This document shows, in pieces, positions 24,567 through 35,607 of a stretch of 64,000 nucleotides of DNA. Source of the DNA: Portulaca oleracea (Eukaryota; Streptophyta; Magnoliopsida; Caryophyllales; Portulacaceae); the NCBI GenBank assembly GCA_029582165.1, contig CM055889.1, positions 14,192,841 to 14,256,840 of the forward strand, written 5' to 3'. Positions within the stretch are counted from its first letter, which is position 1. Each line of letters begins with the position of its first letter. The translations under genes were made by a program, and so were the position numbers. The notes below the pieces were generated by a model that made no database searches, was not told the DNA's origin, and worked only from the letters and a program-made list of their open reading frames with translations.

Positions 24567-25665
24567 ATGGCCTCGACGTCTAGTCAAATGGGCAAACGAG
24601 AAATCCCTCTCCAACCTACTCCCCAACACCAAACTATCCTCAAGCAGTTATTAAATCAACTTCTGAAAGAACAAGAACGTCTCAACTGTGATCAAGGTGC
24701 GATCCAACGTCAAATGGGAGATCTCACTGGGATTTATGGACGCTATCTGCATCCAAATTCCTCGAAGAGATGGTGAGCATCCCTAACCACCCTCTTTCCA
24801 AAGAATGTGCGACCTTCCCCCTCACTTCAGCGGTGGTCTTCCCCCTAGGGGCCCCCCAAATCCAAATGAGTTCCTTATTGGGAGTAAGTCTAATGAAGAG
24901 TAGGATGATACTTCATTCCAAGAGATTCCTCGATTTCATAGGCCCCGAGACAACTTGGGTGACCTCCGGGTTAAACCTCCTACCTTCATTGGTAATGTGA
25001 ACCCTGGTGACTTCTACGATTGGGTACAAGCAATGGAGAAGATATTCAAGCTCAAAGATTATGATAACCGAAAGTAATTCAAAGTGGTTGCCGTGCATCT
25101 CACCAAACACGTCTCACTTTGGTTTGAGAACTTGAAGAAGCAACGAGCACAAGTCTCTAATCCACACATGGCCTAAACACAAGAAGTATATGGAGAGAGG
25201 TTTGTGCAATCCAACTACAAGCAAGATCTTTACAACAAGATTTTCTCCCTCAAGCACGGCCACATGAGTGTGTTTGAATACACCCGGGAATTCGAAGAAT
25301 TGATGATGAGATGTGACGCTCAAGAATCCCTGGAACAAGTTATGGCACGGTTCCTTAATGGCTCAGACTACAAGACTGCCTCAAAGGTCAAGCTCCACAA
25401 ATACTATTCCATCGATGATCTTTACAAGTTGGCCATGCTTCTGGAAGAGCGAAAGAAGAAGAAAAAGGGTATTTCCACACCCTTCACCAAGGACCTCAAC
25501 CTTTCTAAAGAAGAAGAAGTTTTTCTTGCCATTGAGACTTAAGCTTGCCATTGAGAATCATTAAGTTCCTAAGGATCCTCCGAAGAGGTTAGAAGGGAGA
25601 AAATGTTTCAAGTGTCACGTTTATGGTCACTACCAAGTTGAATGCCCCACAAGAAAAGGTAATGA
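24567..25665 (+). pseudogene. gag pseudogene of the gypsy element with CCHC zinc knuckle
   Basis: Starting at an ATG (MASTSSQMGKREIP), successive fragments in different frames give a Ty3/gypsy capsid: KPPTFIGNVNPGDFYDWVQA at about 24973, then a capsid middle with LTKHVSLWFENL, the open 112-residue piece at 25204-25542 (SVFEYTREFEELMMRC...LEERK), and a zinc knuckle CFKCHVYGHYQVEC near 25603 (C-x2-C-x4-H-x4-C). Several stops and frame changes break it. The capsid order and spacing are normal for plant gypsy gag. The product would package the element's RNA; this copy cannot make a whole protein. Confidence 0.75.
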
Positions 25666-25879
25666 CCCTTCAAGAGATTGAGGAGATCAAAGAGGTGATC
25701 TAGCAGGAGAATGAAATACCCAAGAAGGAGTTGGTTAGTCTGGAGTAAAGTGAATAGCCCATCAAACTTGGTGGTGATAAAGGAAAGTTACTTGTTTTAA
25801 GGAGATTACTACATTCTGAGGAAGCTCCTACAGAAAATGATCTCAAAGGATACTGTTTTTCCAATCTAGCTACAGTGTA

Positions 25880-26240
25880 GGAGGAAAAGTTATATAGCTA
25901 ATCATCGACGAAGGGACTTGCACCAATGTCACTTCATCCTACATGGTTGCGAAACTCAATCTCTCCACTATTCCGTACCCTCGACCGTACTCCCTCAAGT
26001 GGCTAGATGATGGATAATACATAAAGGTAACCAAGTAAACTTATCTCAAAATGTCCTTTGGTTTCTTTTACCATAACACTATTTTATGCAATGTCGTGTC
26101 GATGAGCACTTGTCATGTGTTTTGGGAAAACCATAGCAATTTGATAGATGTGTTATACACGACGGTCGAGCCAACACCTACTCCTTCACCCATAACTAAA
26201 GAAAAATCACACTATGTCCTATGACTCCGCATCAACTTCA
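25880..26240 (+). pseudogene. Retropepsin-like protease remnant
   Basis: The plus strand reads LIIDEGTCTNVTSSYMVAKL then PRPYSLKWLDDG and ILCNVVSMSTCHV. These match the order of plant gypsy protease regions (IIDgGSCTNvas..mveKL, PyplqWl, lcDvvpm...hvLLGRPw). The catalytic triplet D-G/S-G is D-E-G here and stops interrupt the frame. The conserved LLGRPW is lost. No reverse transcriptase follows before the 3' LTR. Confidence 0.6.
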
Positions 26241-26598
26241 ACCCGGGATGGGTGGAAAGAAGAGAAACCTCCTATTGCGTGAAAAATGGGAATAGAGCGC
26301 TCATAGTGACGACAAACCACATCTTCTTTCCCTTGTCCCTTTCCTTTGTACCCTAAGCCTCCTTATGGATTGTATTTCAATGATGATGGGTATATGATGG
26401 GATTTGGTCTTTGTTGGGAGACTTTGAAGATGTTTCTTGGTGGTGGGGATGATGAACTATCTAGGGAATGAGCTCTGTGTGATGAAATTTCTATCGAAGA
26501 ACTTTTGGTCGAGCTTTATGAGGTTGTGTGTGGTGAAGCAAATATGAAAAGTTGTTTTGGATAACCTTGTCCTTCTTGTAGAGGCATCTAACCTTCAG

Positions 26599-26736
26599 GA
26601 TTTGAGAGCAAATCCTCCCCAACCTAGGGTGGATGAACCATTTTGCCTTAGCATACCCAAATATGGAGATTTGAGAGCAAATCCTCCCCAACCCAGGGTG
26701 GATGAACCATTCACCTTAGTGTACCCAAATACGGAG
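26599..26736 (+). repeat. 69-bp tandem duplication across the polyprotein end and LTR start
   Basis: Two copies of a 69-base unit starting GATTTGAGAGCAAATCCTCC lie head to tail at 26599 and 26668. Sixty-nine bases keep the frame (23 codons, DLRANPPQPRVDEPF twice). Each unit includes the first about 34 bases of the LTR, so the boundary itself was duplicated. Confidence 0.85.
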
Positions 26737-27122
26737 AAAATAATGAGAGAGTGATTTGGTCTTTTCTCTTAAGTTGAGATTGAGCTCGTAAAGAATCAAG
26801 GAAGAAGAAGGAGATGGGAATCAAGGGAGAAGCTAACAAGAGGTAACGGTTGTGACCTAGATCGTCCCGCCCGTGACCCATCTCCCCAATCCTTGAAGGA
26901 CTTTGCATGTGTCACGGTTGCGACCTTCAAGGTCACGGACGTGACATCTGATAGTCAGTCTCTTGACTCGAGTAGGTCACGCCGGTGACCTCATTCGGCC
27001 TAGGCTACCGCTTATGCAAGAAAACAAGTCACGCTCGTGACCTTTTCGTGTCACGCCCGTGACCTTGCAACATCACGTTGTGACCTTCAATTTTCAGGTT
27101 AGTCGTGACTTCCCTTCTCCCC

Positions 27123-27130
27123 TATATATA
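27123..27130 (+). promoter_or_regulatory. Predicted TATA box of the gypsy LTR
   Basis: TATATATA sits about 35 bases after the last palindromic site of the U3 array. In the other LTR the matching position reads CCTATTACAG, a decayed version. Confidence 0.5.
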
Positions 27131-27281
27131 GTTAGCTCCCTCTTTTTTTAAGCAACTTATGTTTATAGTTGATAATGAATGAAAACTTTGGGTATTTGAA
27201 AACTACAATTCTCTTGTATCTTTATCCATTAGGTCTTAATGGTAGTGGTTAAGAGTATCTACTTTAGAGTTTGATTAGTGG

Positions 27282-28638
27282 CCTAGACGCTAAATTTTGT
27301 CATTCAATTCACATTTTTAATTATGTAATTTATATTGAACACTTTTTATCTTTATTTTTAATTTAGAATTAAATGCCAATAATTTTTGAAAGGATTTTTG
27401 GACGATAATACATTGAACTTTAGGGTTATTGGACAATAATGCACTAAACTTTTTTTTTTTGGACTCTAATACACTGAACTTTGAGGATATTTGACGATAA
27501 TGCACTCAGAACAATTCCACTGGTGGTTGACGCGGTAGCGTTCCGACTTTGAAGTGTTGTTTTTCTTTTTTTTTTCCAGAAAAAATATATTAATCATCCT
27601 GCTTACATATACTTTCTCACATGGCAAAAATGTTTTCTGAAAAAAAAAACAGAAAAACGACACCTCAAAATAGGACCGCCACCGCATCAACCACCAACGG
27701 AATTATTCTAGGTGTATTATCGTCCAATATCCTCAAAGTTCAGTGTATTAGAATTAAAAAAAAAATTCAGTGCATTATTGTCCAACACCCCTAAAATTCA
27801 GTGTAATCCTTTTTGAAATGTACATATTCTTCATATGTTGAAAACCCCAAAACCAAACCAAATCAAATTCCTCTTTATCCTGTTTCAATCTTTCTTCCTT
27901 TTTCCAAATCAAATAAAATCATCCTTTATTTTATTTTATTCTCATAATATTCCCTCATCCACCACCATAAATAAATCCACGTCAATCACTATAAATACAC
28001 CATCACTTCCACTATTTTTCCATACCTCAAAGTGATCCTCCTATGAATATTGATGCTAGGTGATTTTATTTTCTTCATCTTCCTCTCCTCTTCTCCATCT
28101 CCATTCTATCATTTTGTATACTTTAATTCTTGACATTCTTTATATTTATTTTTTTGTCATTTTGTTTCTTTAATTCCTACATTATAATTATGTAATATTG
28201 AAATTAATAATAAACTTAGACTTCTCTAAACTTAATAACTTGTAAATTCAACTTTATTTGTGCTCTTTATTTTTATGTTCTTTTATTTATTTATGCACTT
28301 TAATTCTTGCATACATCTAAACAATTCAAGTTAATTTAATTAATTCTCATCTTCTACTCCTTTCTTTGAATTAACTGATTTAGTAAAGTCTGTTCTTTGA
28401 ATGTACAAATTTGAAGGTTTTTACTTTCGAATTCGTAACCTCACCCAAGATTCGTATCTCATAGTTCGTGGTTTATGGAGCCAAATTTTGAGTTTATTAA
28501 TTCTCACTAAAAATTAATTGGCGAAAATTTTATTATTTAAAGCCCCTGAATACTAAGACACCTCATTCGGATCGCCTAACAATACGTAGGACACCTTCGA
28601 GTTTTTTTTTTTTTTTTTTTTTTTGCCTAGGTCCTACA
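27282..28638. mobile_element. Unclassified 1357-bp insertion with AGTGG target duplication
   Basis: The sibling LTR (near 23056) reads uninterrupted across this point, which proves an insertion. AGTGG is present on both sides (27277-27281 and 28639-28643). The insert runs from CCTAGACGC to GGTCCTACA and holds a Mutator MITE (27392-27809) and a T-run near its right end. It lacks recognisable coding sequence and does not start with TG. A 5-bp duplication suits an LTR-type or similar integrase, perhaps an odd solo LTR. Confidence 0.65.
27392..27809. mobile_element. Mutator-type MITE, copy 1 (418 bp, 9-bp TSD)
   Basis: A perfect 9-bp duplication TTTTTGAAA flanks it (27383-27391, 27810-27818). 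The ends are long inverted repeats made of sub-repeats GGACNATAATNCACTGAACTTT. A second copy is at 30897-31307. The 9-bp duplication and long TIRs indicate the Mutator superfamily. No coding capacity. Confidence 0.85.
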
Positions 28639-28990
28639 AGTGGATATCCTTTCCATCAAACTTGGTGTGAATTTCCGTGGTGGTTCAAATGAGAGTTGGT
28701 AGTTATCTCCTTTCAGCCATCATTTGGTTTCCACAGTTTAATCTCGGTGCCCCACTCTTTAGAGATTAATCATATATTCTCTTATTTACTTGTTACGTTG
28801 ATTTTTGTTTTATTAGCCATAAAACCCTTAAATCTTGGTGGCGATCATGAGTTTCGACTAGGGTATTTTCATATCCTTGGTTCATTAGTGGATCCTAGGC
28901 CCTTAATCAACCCTTCCTTATTCCCACTCGCTCCAATTTGTTTGGTAAATAGGTTATCACGATTGTATTCAAATCGTTTTCTCAAATTGT

Positions 28991-29481
28991 TTTCGTTGGT
29001 TGGTTTATTGGAATGGATCTCCTATAAGACATTAACACTTGTCAAAATAAGGCTATTTATATATGATTTTTTTTTTCAAATGTCACAAAGAGATCACGCT
29101 GAAAGTATTGTTGTTAAAAATCTTGATTTCAGTATCAACAAATAGTCACATAAACTAGATCACACTAAAAATAGAATACTTTAATGGTCCATATAAACAA
29201 TCATTAGACCAAAGCTAATTACTCCGAAGATTCAACCTTTTGATCATATTTTTTGGCTATCTTCTGAGATCATGGGCTACTTATAAGACCTATTAAGACT
29301 CTAGGGAGCTAGTTAGCCTTAATATGAGCATTTCCCCTTCGGTTTAAGTCAATTTTTACCTAGCTTGACTTGGTTATCGACTCATAAGGCAAAATATGGT
29401 TTAGTTTGAGATTACTTCAATAGGGGCACACTTGTCTTTTACTCCATGACGTGGGCAATTTTTCGAGCTGCAAGATGAGGT
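28991..29481. other. Unassigned DNA between the gypsy element and the MULE
   Basis: No gene or RNA recognised; nothing with conserved motifs on either strand. Confidence 0.4.
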
Positions 29482-30533
29482 GTAGAGTTCTCGGATAAAA
29501 ATGCCATTAAACTATGTAAAAGTGACAAATTTGTCACCCGAAAAAAAACTTATTATGAAACTGCCATTAATTTATGTTTATGACGACAAAAATGTCACTT
29601 TACCTGTTAGAATGACTGGGTGACCTATTGTAGTAGGTAAACACCCTCTAACTCACTAATTATCTTTACTAATTACCTAATTAACTATAAAAAAACCTAA
29701 AAACTAACCACCCCTCTAACTCCCTTCTAATCCCCTCCTCTTATATCTTTTCTTTGTTCCTTTTCTGGTTCTCCTCCACCATCCCCAATCTCCTCTCACT
29801 CCACGCAACGCAGAGAAGAAAACAGAGGGAATTTGGGCAGTGGACAACGATGGTTTAGGTGGTAGCGAGGGTGGTGGCTGGGTGTCGCAAATCTGAATAT
29901 GGTCGCGAAACTAGCTGAAGGTGGTGGTAGCACACGGTGGCGCTGGATGGCAGAACAAGGGCATGAAATAAGGGATAGGTGAGGTGGTGTGTGGCGGTTC
30001 GGGCAGTATTTATGGTGTTTTCCGGCGGATTTTTGGGTGTTGGTTGGTGAATTGATATCAATGGAGATTTTGGTGTGATTTTAGTGAAAGTTTGGTTCGA
30101 ATCTGAGGGGAAATTGTGTGAGTGAATTGGATTGTATTTGTGGTTTGGTTTCTCGGTGGGTGGAGATGGTGAGGTTGTTGGTGGCTGTTTGGTCTGGACT
30201 TTGGAGGGTGAGGCACGGTGGTGACAGTGGCAGCAGTGGAGGAGCTTTGGGTCTCTTTGAGAGCAATTCAATTGAGTATTAGATCTTCTTCTTTGAGAAA
30301 CTGTTTGAGCAAGAGCTTGTAGATTGGAGATTATGCAATTTGGTGAAGTGGGTGCTTGCTTTTGTCCTCCATTTTTGAGGTTTCCGAAGAGCTTGTAAAC
30401 AGAGAAAGAAAAGAAGAGAGGAGAGGAGAAAAGATGAAGATTGAAGAGGAGATGAATATGATTGTTCGATGAAGATGATGAAGATGAAGATGTGAGTTGA
30501 AGAGGATAGAGAGGATATAAAGACTTAATGAAC

Positions 30534-30627
30534 CCTAACTTCACTAAAGCATCATATTAACAAATCCTAACTTCACTAAAATTAAAGCATCATATTAACA
30601 AACCCGTTGATATAAAGACTTAATGAA
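30534..30627. repeat. Short tandem duplication in the MULE leader
   Basis: CCTAACTTCACTAAA...GCATCATATTAACAAA occurs twice in a row, bracketed by two copies of GATATAAAGACTTAATGAA (30514 and 30609). The reverse complement of the segment reappears at 31583-31620. Confidence 0.7.
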
Positions 30628-30896
30628 GGCTTTATTTTTCTTAGTGATTTAGATATTTTCTTAGACGATTTATCATTTTATAGCAGCAACTTTGTCTTTT
30701 ATTCTTGGTCTCGTGTTAAATGGTATGAAAACCTCTTGTCCCATCACCTTGCTAGAATTATCCTATCGGCAAGTGTACTGATTTGGATGGGAACTACTCC
30801 TACTCCTGGTCCAATCTCGAGTTATATATTCGTGGATTCTTCATCGATGTTATCTCACTTTATGTTTTTTGTTTCAATTTTTTTATGGATTATTAG

Positions 30897-31307
30897 ATGA
30901 TAATACACAGAACTTTAGGGGTAATGGACAATGATACACTGAACTTTTTTTTTGGACTCTAATTCACTAAACTTTGAAGGTATTGGACAATAATGCATTC
31001 AGAACAATTCCGGAGTGGTTGACTTGGTGGTGGTTCTACTTTGAAGAGTCGTTTTTCTTTTTTTTTCCAAGAAAAATATATTAGTCATCCTGCTTATGTG
31101 TACTTTCTTACACGACAAAAAATATTTCTAAAAAAAATAGAAGAACAACACCACAAAGTAAGATAGCCACCGCGTTAACCACCACCGGAAGTGGTCTGAG
31201 TGCATTATTGTCCAATACCCTCAAAGTTCAGTGTATTAGAGTCCAAAAAAAAACGTTCAGTGGATTATTGTCCAATATCCCTAAAGTTTAGTGTATTATT
31301 GTCCAAA
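30897..31307. mobile_element. Mutator-type MITE, copy 2, inside the MULE leader
   Basis: It matches the element at 27392-27809 along its length: GATAATACACAGAACTTTAG at the left, GGACAATAATGCATTCAGAA toward the centre and the mirrored phrases on the right. The flanks are T-rich so the 9-bp duplication cannot be read with certainty. Confidence 0.75.
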
Positions 31308-31831
31308 TTTTTTTTTAATTATTCAAAGTCTTAAAAGGTTGAACCGCTAAAGAGTTTGTAACAACTTTGCGTAAACAACAAATAACAACGACATGACAAC
31401 TATTAAAAAAATCAATAAAGAACTTCACAATACAAACAACTAAAAGTACAAATTAGGATTGACTTTGTCATTTTCTCTTTTCACCATATCTCATTAAACA
31501 GTTCCGCTACAGTCATCAGATCCTCACAAAGGATGCATATAATGAGTGCGTGAATGAGATTGTCCATATCTAGGATTGAAATAGTGAAGTTAGGGTTTGT
31601 TAATATGATGCTTTAATTTTAGTTTGTAGATGTTGGTTTGTGTTGGATTTTAGTTAAAGGTGATATTTTTCTACTGATTATGCAAAATTCTGGATTTCTA
31701 GAATTTGTGTGTTGTTGCCATTTTTCTGGGTTTAATGGGAGGGGGGTTTACTCTGTTTGAACTATGTCTCTGGGTTAATGATCAATGTGACAAATTTTGA
31801 CTCATTTTTGGGTATGTTTTAGGGTTTGATC

Positions 31832-34530
31832 ATGAGATTGTTGCATATTTTCCATGGAGGTGAGTTTGACAGTGAGGGGTATCTAAGATATGTTGAATGT
31901 GAACCATCTGAGGTTGATGTAGACCCTGATTACCTTAGTGTAGACGACATGGTTGAGATTGTGGAACACTTAGGATAAAGAAGATTTATATTACAGAGCC
32001 ACTATGTCAATGTATTCCTTACATTCTGATGTTCCAAGATGGAATACACTCATGTTCCTATAAAGGATAGGAAAATGGTTCTGATGTTGATGATAAAGAG
32101 GCTGTGGCATTGAGGAAGAAGAAAAAGAAGCAGTTGAAGGAAGCTATTCAGACTGAGAGGAAAGTGTTGGAGGAGGAAAATCAGAATGACAATGATGAGG
32201 AAGGGGAAAGGGAAGGGGAAGTAGGTGGTTGCTAAGCAGATGAGAAATACCATGACTCTGACTGTCTTAGCAGTCCACAGTCAGGATGAGGAAGATGAAG
32301 GTAAAAACAAAAGGTGTAGGAGGAAGACAAAGTTGCAATACCCTAGGTATAACCCTAAAAATCCTCGTAGGCTTGTATGTGGTATGACCTTTCCTGAGAA
32401 GAAGGGTATAGTGAAAGTTGTGACTGAATATAGGATTTTGGGAGGTTATAACTTGAGGGTAGTGAAGAGTGACAAAGGGAGGTACACATTAGAATGTAAA
32501 TGTGATGGTTGTAAGTGGCGGATGTACTCTTCACAAGTTGAGAAGGAAAAAACATTCCAAATCAAGACACTAGACAAGGAACACAATTATATTCCTTACA
32601 GTATGCAAGCTGGTCGTAGGAACAAGAGTGTAAAGTGGTTGGTTGAGCATTATAGGAAGATGTTTAGGATGAATCCATCTTGGAGGGCAAGAGACTTGCA
32701 AGAGATGGTTAAGGAATTTAAATTACAAACTACTATATCAATGTGTGCAAGGGTTAGGAGGAAGGCATTGGCCTCTATCATTGGTGACTATAGGAGTCAA
32801 TTTGTACAGCTTAGGGACTACCTGTGGGAACTTCAAACGAAGAATCCTGGCACCACAATCCAACTAAAGACAACCCCTTCACCCAATGGAGAACATGTGT
32901 TCAAGTTTGTTTACATATGTCCCGGGGCATTAAAGAAAGGATTGGTTGAGGGTTATAGAAAGGTTCTTAGTTTGGATGCATGTTTTTTGAAGGGTCCTTG
33001 GGATGGACAAATTTTTGTTGTTGTTGGCAGGGATGGTAATAACCAAATGTATCCAGATGCATGGGGAGTTGTAAAGAGTGAAACAAAAGAGGTATAAGAG
33101 TGGTTTATAGAGCAGTTGGCAATGGACTTGGGCATGGCTGAGGGATTTCAGTGGACTCTCATTTCTGATCAGCAGAAGGTAACTAGCTTTATTTTGATTT
33201 GACATTTTATTCTTGGTTATGTATTCTTGTCATTTAACTTTAAAACTATAATTGACATTGTGAGGGATTGATTGAAGCTGTTAAGAAATACCTTCCTCAT
33301 GGTGAGCACAGGATGTGTGCAAGGCATGTTTATGCCAACTTGAGGAAGAACTTCAGGGGTGACCTGTACAAGAAGTTGTTTTGGAACATTGCAAAATCAA
33401 TTACAGAACCCCACATGAAGAAGTATGCAGCAGAAATGAAGAGTATCAGTCCAGAGGCTTGGGAGAGCTTGGAGAATAAGGGGGTGGAACACTTTTGTAG
33501 GGCTTTTTTCAAGTTTCATACAAAGTGTGACTCAGTGGACAACAACATGGCAGAGATCTTCAATTCTTTCATCATGGAAGCAAGGTATCTACCCATAGTT
33601 TCTCTCCTTAGATGTGTGTTCAAGCTGGTGATGAAAAGAGTTGGTGAAAAGAATGGGTGGGCTTTAAACCTTCAGGTGCCTATGGCTCCTAGAATTAGGA
33701 AGAAATTAAATGACAGAATAGATGGTTCTAGGCATTGGGAGGTAACAAGGGCAGCTAATGGCTTGTATGGTGTAAGTAATGGTTATGGAGAGAAGCATTC
33801 AATCAACTTATAAGCCAGATCTTGTATTTATAACTCTTGGGAACTAAGTGGTATCCTTTGCCCCCATTCTACAACAGTTATGAGGGATGAGAGAATTGAC
33901 CCATCTGATTTTGTGGAATACAGTTATGCCACTGTCAAGCTCACGCAGTGTTATAGTCACACTCTTGTGCCCACAAATGGACCTGACATGTGGGAAAAGA
34001 CGCCTTGATATGAAGTAACAGCCTCTTTCTTCAAACCTAAGAAAAAGACCAACACAAAGTACAAGAAAAGACCAGAGGTGGGGCAGAATGTCAGGAGCAG
34101 AGTCAGCAAGAATGGGAAGAGAATGCATTGTTCTCTTTGTGGGAATGAGGGCCACAACAGAAAAAACTGTCAAAATCCTCCAGCAAATCCTCAGGTATAA
34201 AAATGACATTACTTTTTGTCAGTTAGGGTTTAGGGTTTAGGGTTTAAGGTTTTATGGTTTTATTTAAGGTTTTATTGACCTGTCTTTATTTCATTGTAGC
34301 CTACCAATGTGAGAAAAAGGAAGTCATCATGTGCTCCATCTGCTGCAATATCTTCCACTATAGTTGCACATTCAACACAACCATTGCCAACAACTGAACC
34401 ACCAGTTCAAAATGAAACAAGATTGAAGTTGCCAGTGAGGAGGACCCCTTCTGTTGTCTTCAGCCAGCAACCATTCACCTGCACACCACCTCAACCCCAA
34501 CAACTACCACCAAGAAGAAGATGGTTTTGA
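31832..34530 (+). pseudogene. MURA-type MULE transposase, broken by frameshifts and stops
   Basis: The N-terminal piece MRLLHIFHGGEFDSEGYLRY is open at 31832-31978 and stops. The main ORF at 32225-33097 carries the MuDR DNA-binding region (about LVCGMTFPEKKGIVKVVTEY through CDGCKWRMYSS) and the start of the DDE catalytic core (SLDACFLKGPWDGQIF...GRDGNNQMYPDAWGVVK). An in-frame TAA follows, then LISDQQK, a GT..AG intron (33179-33264) and GLIEAVKKYLP with the CARH motif at 33268-33813. After another frame change comes a SWIM finger (RSCIYNSWELSGIPCPH; the usual C-x-C is C-x-Y) and a CCHC knuckle CSLCGNEGHNRKNC. A second intron (34196-34299) precedes a Pro-rich tail ending RRRWF. At least four lesions make it non-functional here. 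Confidence 0.88.
34223..34246 (+). repeat. Plant telomere-type repeats in a MULE intron
   Basis: About three and a half units of TTTAGGG lie in the second intron of the transposase pseudogene. Short telo-box-like runs are known in plant promoters and introns; this may be chance, a repair scar or a regulatory telo box. Confidence 0.8.
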
Positions 34531-34569
34531 ATAATTTTTTTTGATTTTTTTTTTTGTGGGTAAATGTTG

Positions 34570-35602
34570 TGTTGGTTTTATGACACATGTAATTATTTTG
34601 ATGATAACAAACCATAAAATAAGTTTTATATACGAGGTTAGAATTGAATTGATTTAATTATTATGTTACTCATATATGATACTTATGTTGGTCCAATATA
34701 TTAATTTGAGAATATTTGTTTGGACCTTGTTATGTAAATCATGTCACACTACAACATTTAAGAGAGTAACTTTATGTGATATAATAATATTTGGTTGGAC
34801 AAATTTGTGATATGATAATCTTGATTAATATTGAGATTGAGACTAATAATAAATATGGATATTAATTTGATTGATTTGATCATGATTATATCATATCATT
34901 CAAGTATTTTTAGACTATGGTTAAGATCAATAATAATACACATGTGTAGTCAATGGTCATTGCCTTGATTCTTTACATGCTAAGATAAATGCATCTATAT
35001 ATACATATTGTAGTATATTGGCTTATTTGATGAGATATATACAAGACAATCAAGAGATCATGCATGCCAAGAATCAAGAAGATCATATGTCCATCCTTAT
35101 GAGGATTATGTTGTGATTGATAAAGATTTGTCCAAGTTTGGTCATCCGGCTATCACATTATAAATACAAGGAGTCTTGGTCTTTTAAGAGAACAAGAGAA
35201 GAGACAAGAAGAGACAAGCAAACATCTCACTTGAGCATTATTCTTCCTTATTGTTATTAAGTGTGAGATTACAAAGAATTGTATTGAGCTATTGACTAGA
35301 CTTGGTGAGATAATTATTATTAGAGAGAGGATTTAAGAGTTGAGAGGTCTACTCTCCACACTTGATTGAGAGGCGATATCAAGTGGTGAGATCTTGAGAG
35401 TAGAGAAGGCTCTAAGATCGATTGTAAAAGTCCATCCTAATAATAATTCGAGGTTAAATCCTAGAGATGGAGAACTCTAGGCGGTGACGTACTCCGAGAT
35501 TGAGTTCGGAGGAACATCGTAAACAACTATTGCGTTTTGTCTATCTTTAATTTCCGCTAATTATTTTCCGTATTTTATTTAACTAGCCTAATCAATCTTT
35601 CA
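34570..35602 (+). mobile_element. Solo LTR, probably copia (1033 bp), inside the MULE
   Basis: It begins TGTTGGTTTTATGACACATG and ends AATCTTTCA, with a perfect TGTTG duplication at 34565-34569 and 35603-35607. A TATAAATA box is at 35159-35166, followed by an AAGAGA-rich leader. The 3' part (CTAGGCGGTGACGTACTCC ... TTTGTCTATCTTTAATTTCC) is typical of plant copia LTRs. The clade is not certain. It lies just after the transposase stop codon, so it did not break the coding region. Confidence 0.82.
35159..35166 (+). promoter_or_regulatory. Predicted TATA box of the solo copia LTR
   Basis: TATAAATA about 590 bases into the LTR, followed by AAGAGA-rich leader sequence. Confidence 0.45.
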
Positions 35603-35607
35603 TGTTG

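Larger units (their letters stand above)
22492..28990 (+). mobile_element. Degenerate Ty3/gypsy element with gag/protease only, LTRs nested with other transposons
   Basis: About 0.9 kb beginning at 22492 is repeated from 26703, and the second copy resumes after an insertion at 28639, giving two LTRs. Between them are gag fragments, a CCHC zinc knuckle and a retropepsin-like stretch. I find no reverse transcriptase or integrase. The C-terminal phrase DLRANPPQPRVDEP just before the second LTR resembles the tail of plant gypsy polyproteins. LTR ends are approximate because the 3' parts diverge (about 23410 in the first, about 28990 in the second). I did not find a clear primer site or target duplication. 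Confidence 0.7.
26703..28990 (+). repeat. 3' LTR of the gag/protease gypsy element, interrupted
   Basis: It matches the 5' LTR from 22492: the stem with AATACGGAGAAAATA, the palindrome array, then GAGTATCTACNTTAGAGTTTG. At 27281 it is broken by a 1357-bp insertion and resumes at 28644 with ATATCCTTTCCATCAAACTT. TATATATA at 27123-27130, just after the palindrome array, is the likely TATA box. The end near 28990 is approximate. Confidence 0.65.
29643..31831 (+). other. 5' non-coding region of the MULE
   Basis: It is pyrimidine-rich at first, then GA/GGTGG-rich. It holds a Mutator MITE (30897-31307) and inverted copies of a short segment (30534-30604 against 31583-31620). The 229-residue minus-strand ORF here is Ser/Pro/His/Thr-rich with no motif and I do not accept it as a gene. 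Confidence 0.45.

Noticed and set aside
27835..28035. 66-residue plus-strand ORF rich in Phe/Ser/Thr/Asn
   Set aside because: Composition-driven, inside the unclassified insertion; no motif.
29855..30544. 229-residue minus-strand ORF, Ser/Pro/Thr/His-rich
   Set aside because: Low-complexity composition, no motif, and it lies antisense to the leader of the MULE transposase. It is explained by the GGTGGT/GAAGAT-rich composition.
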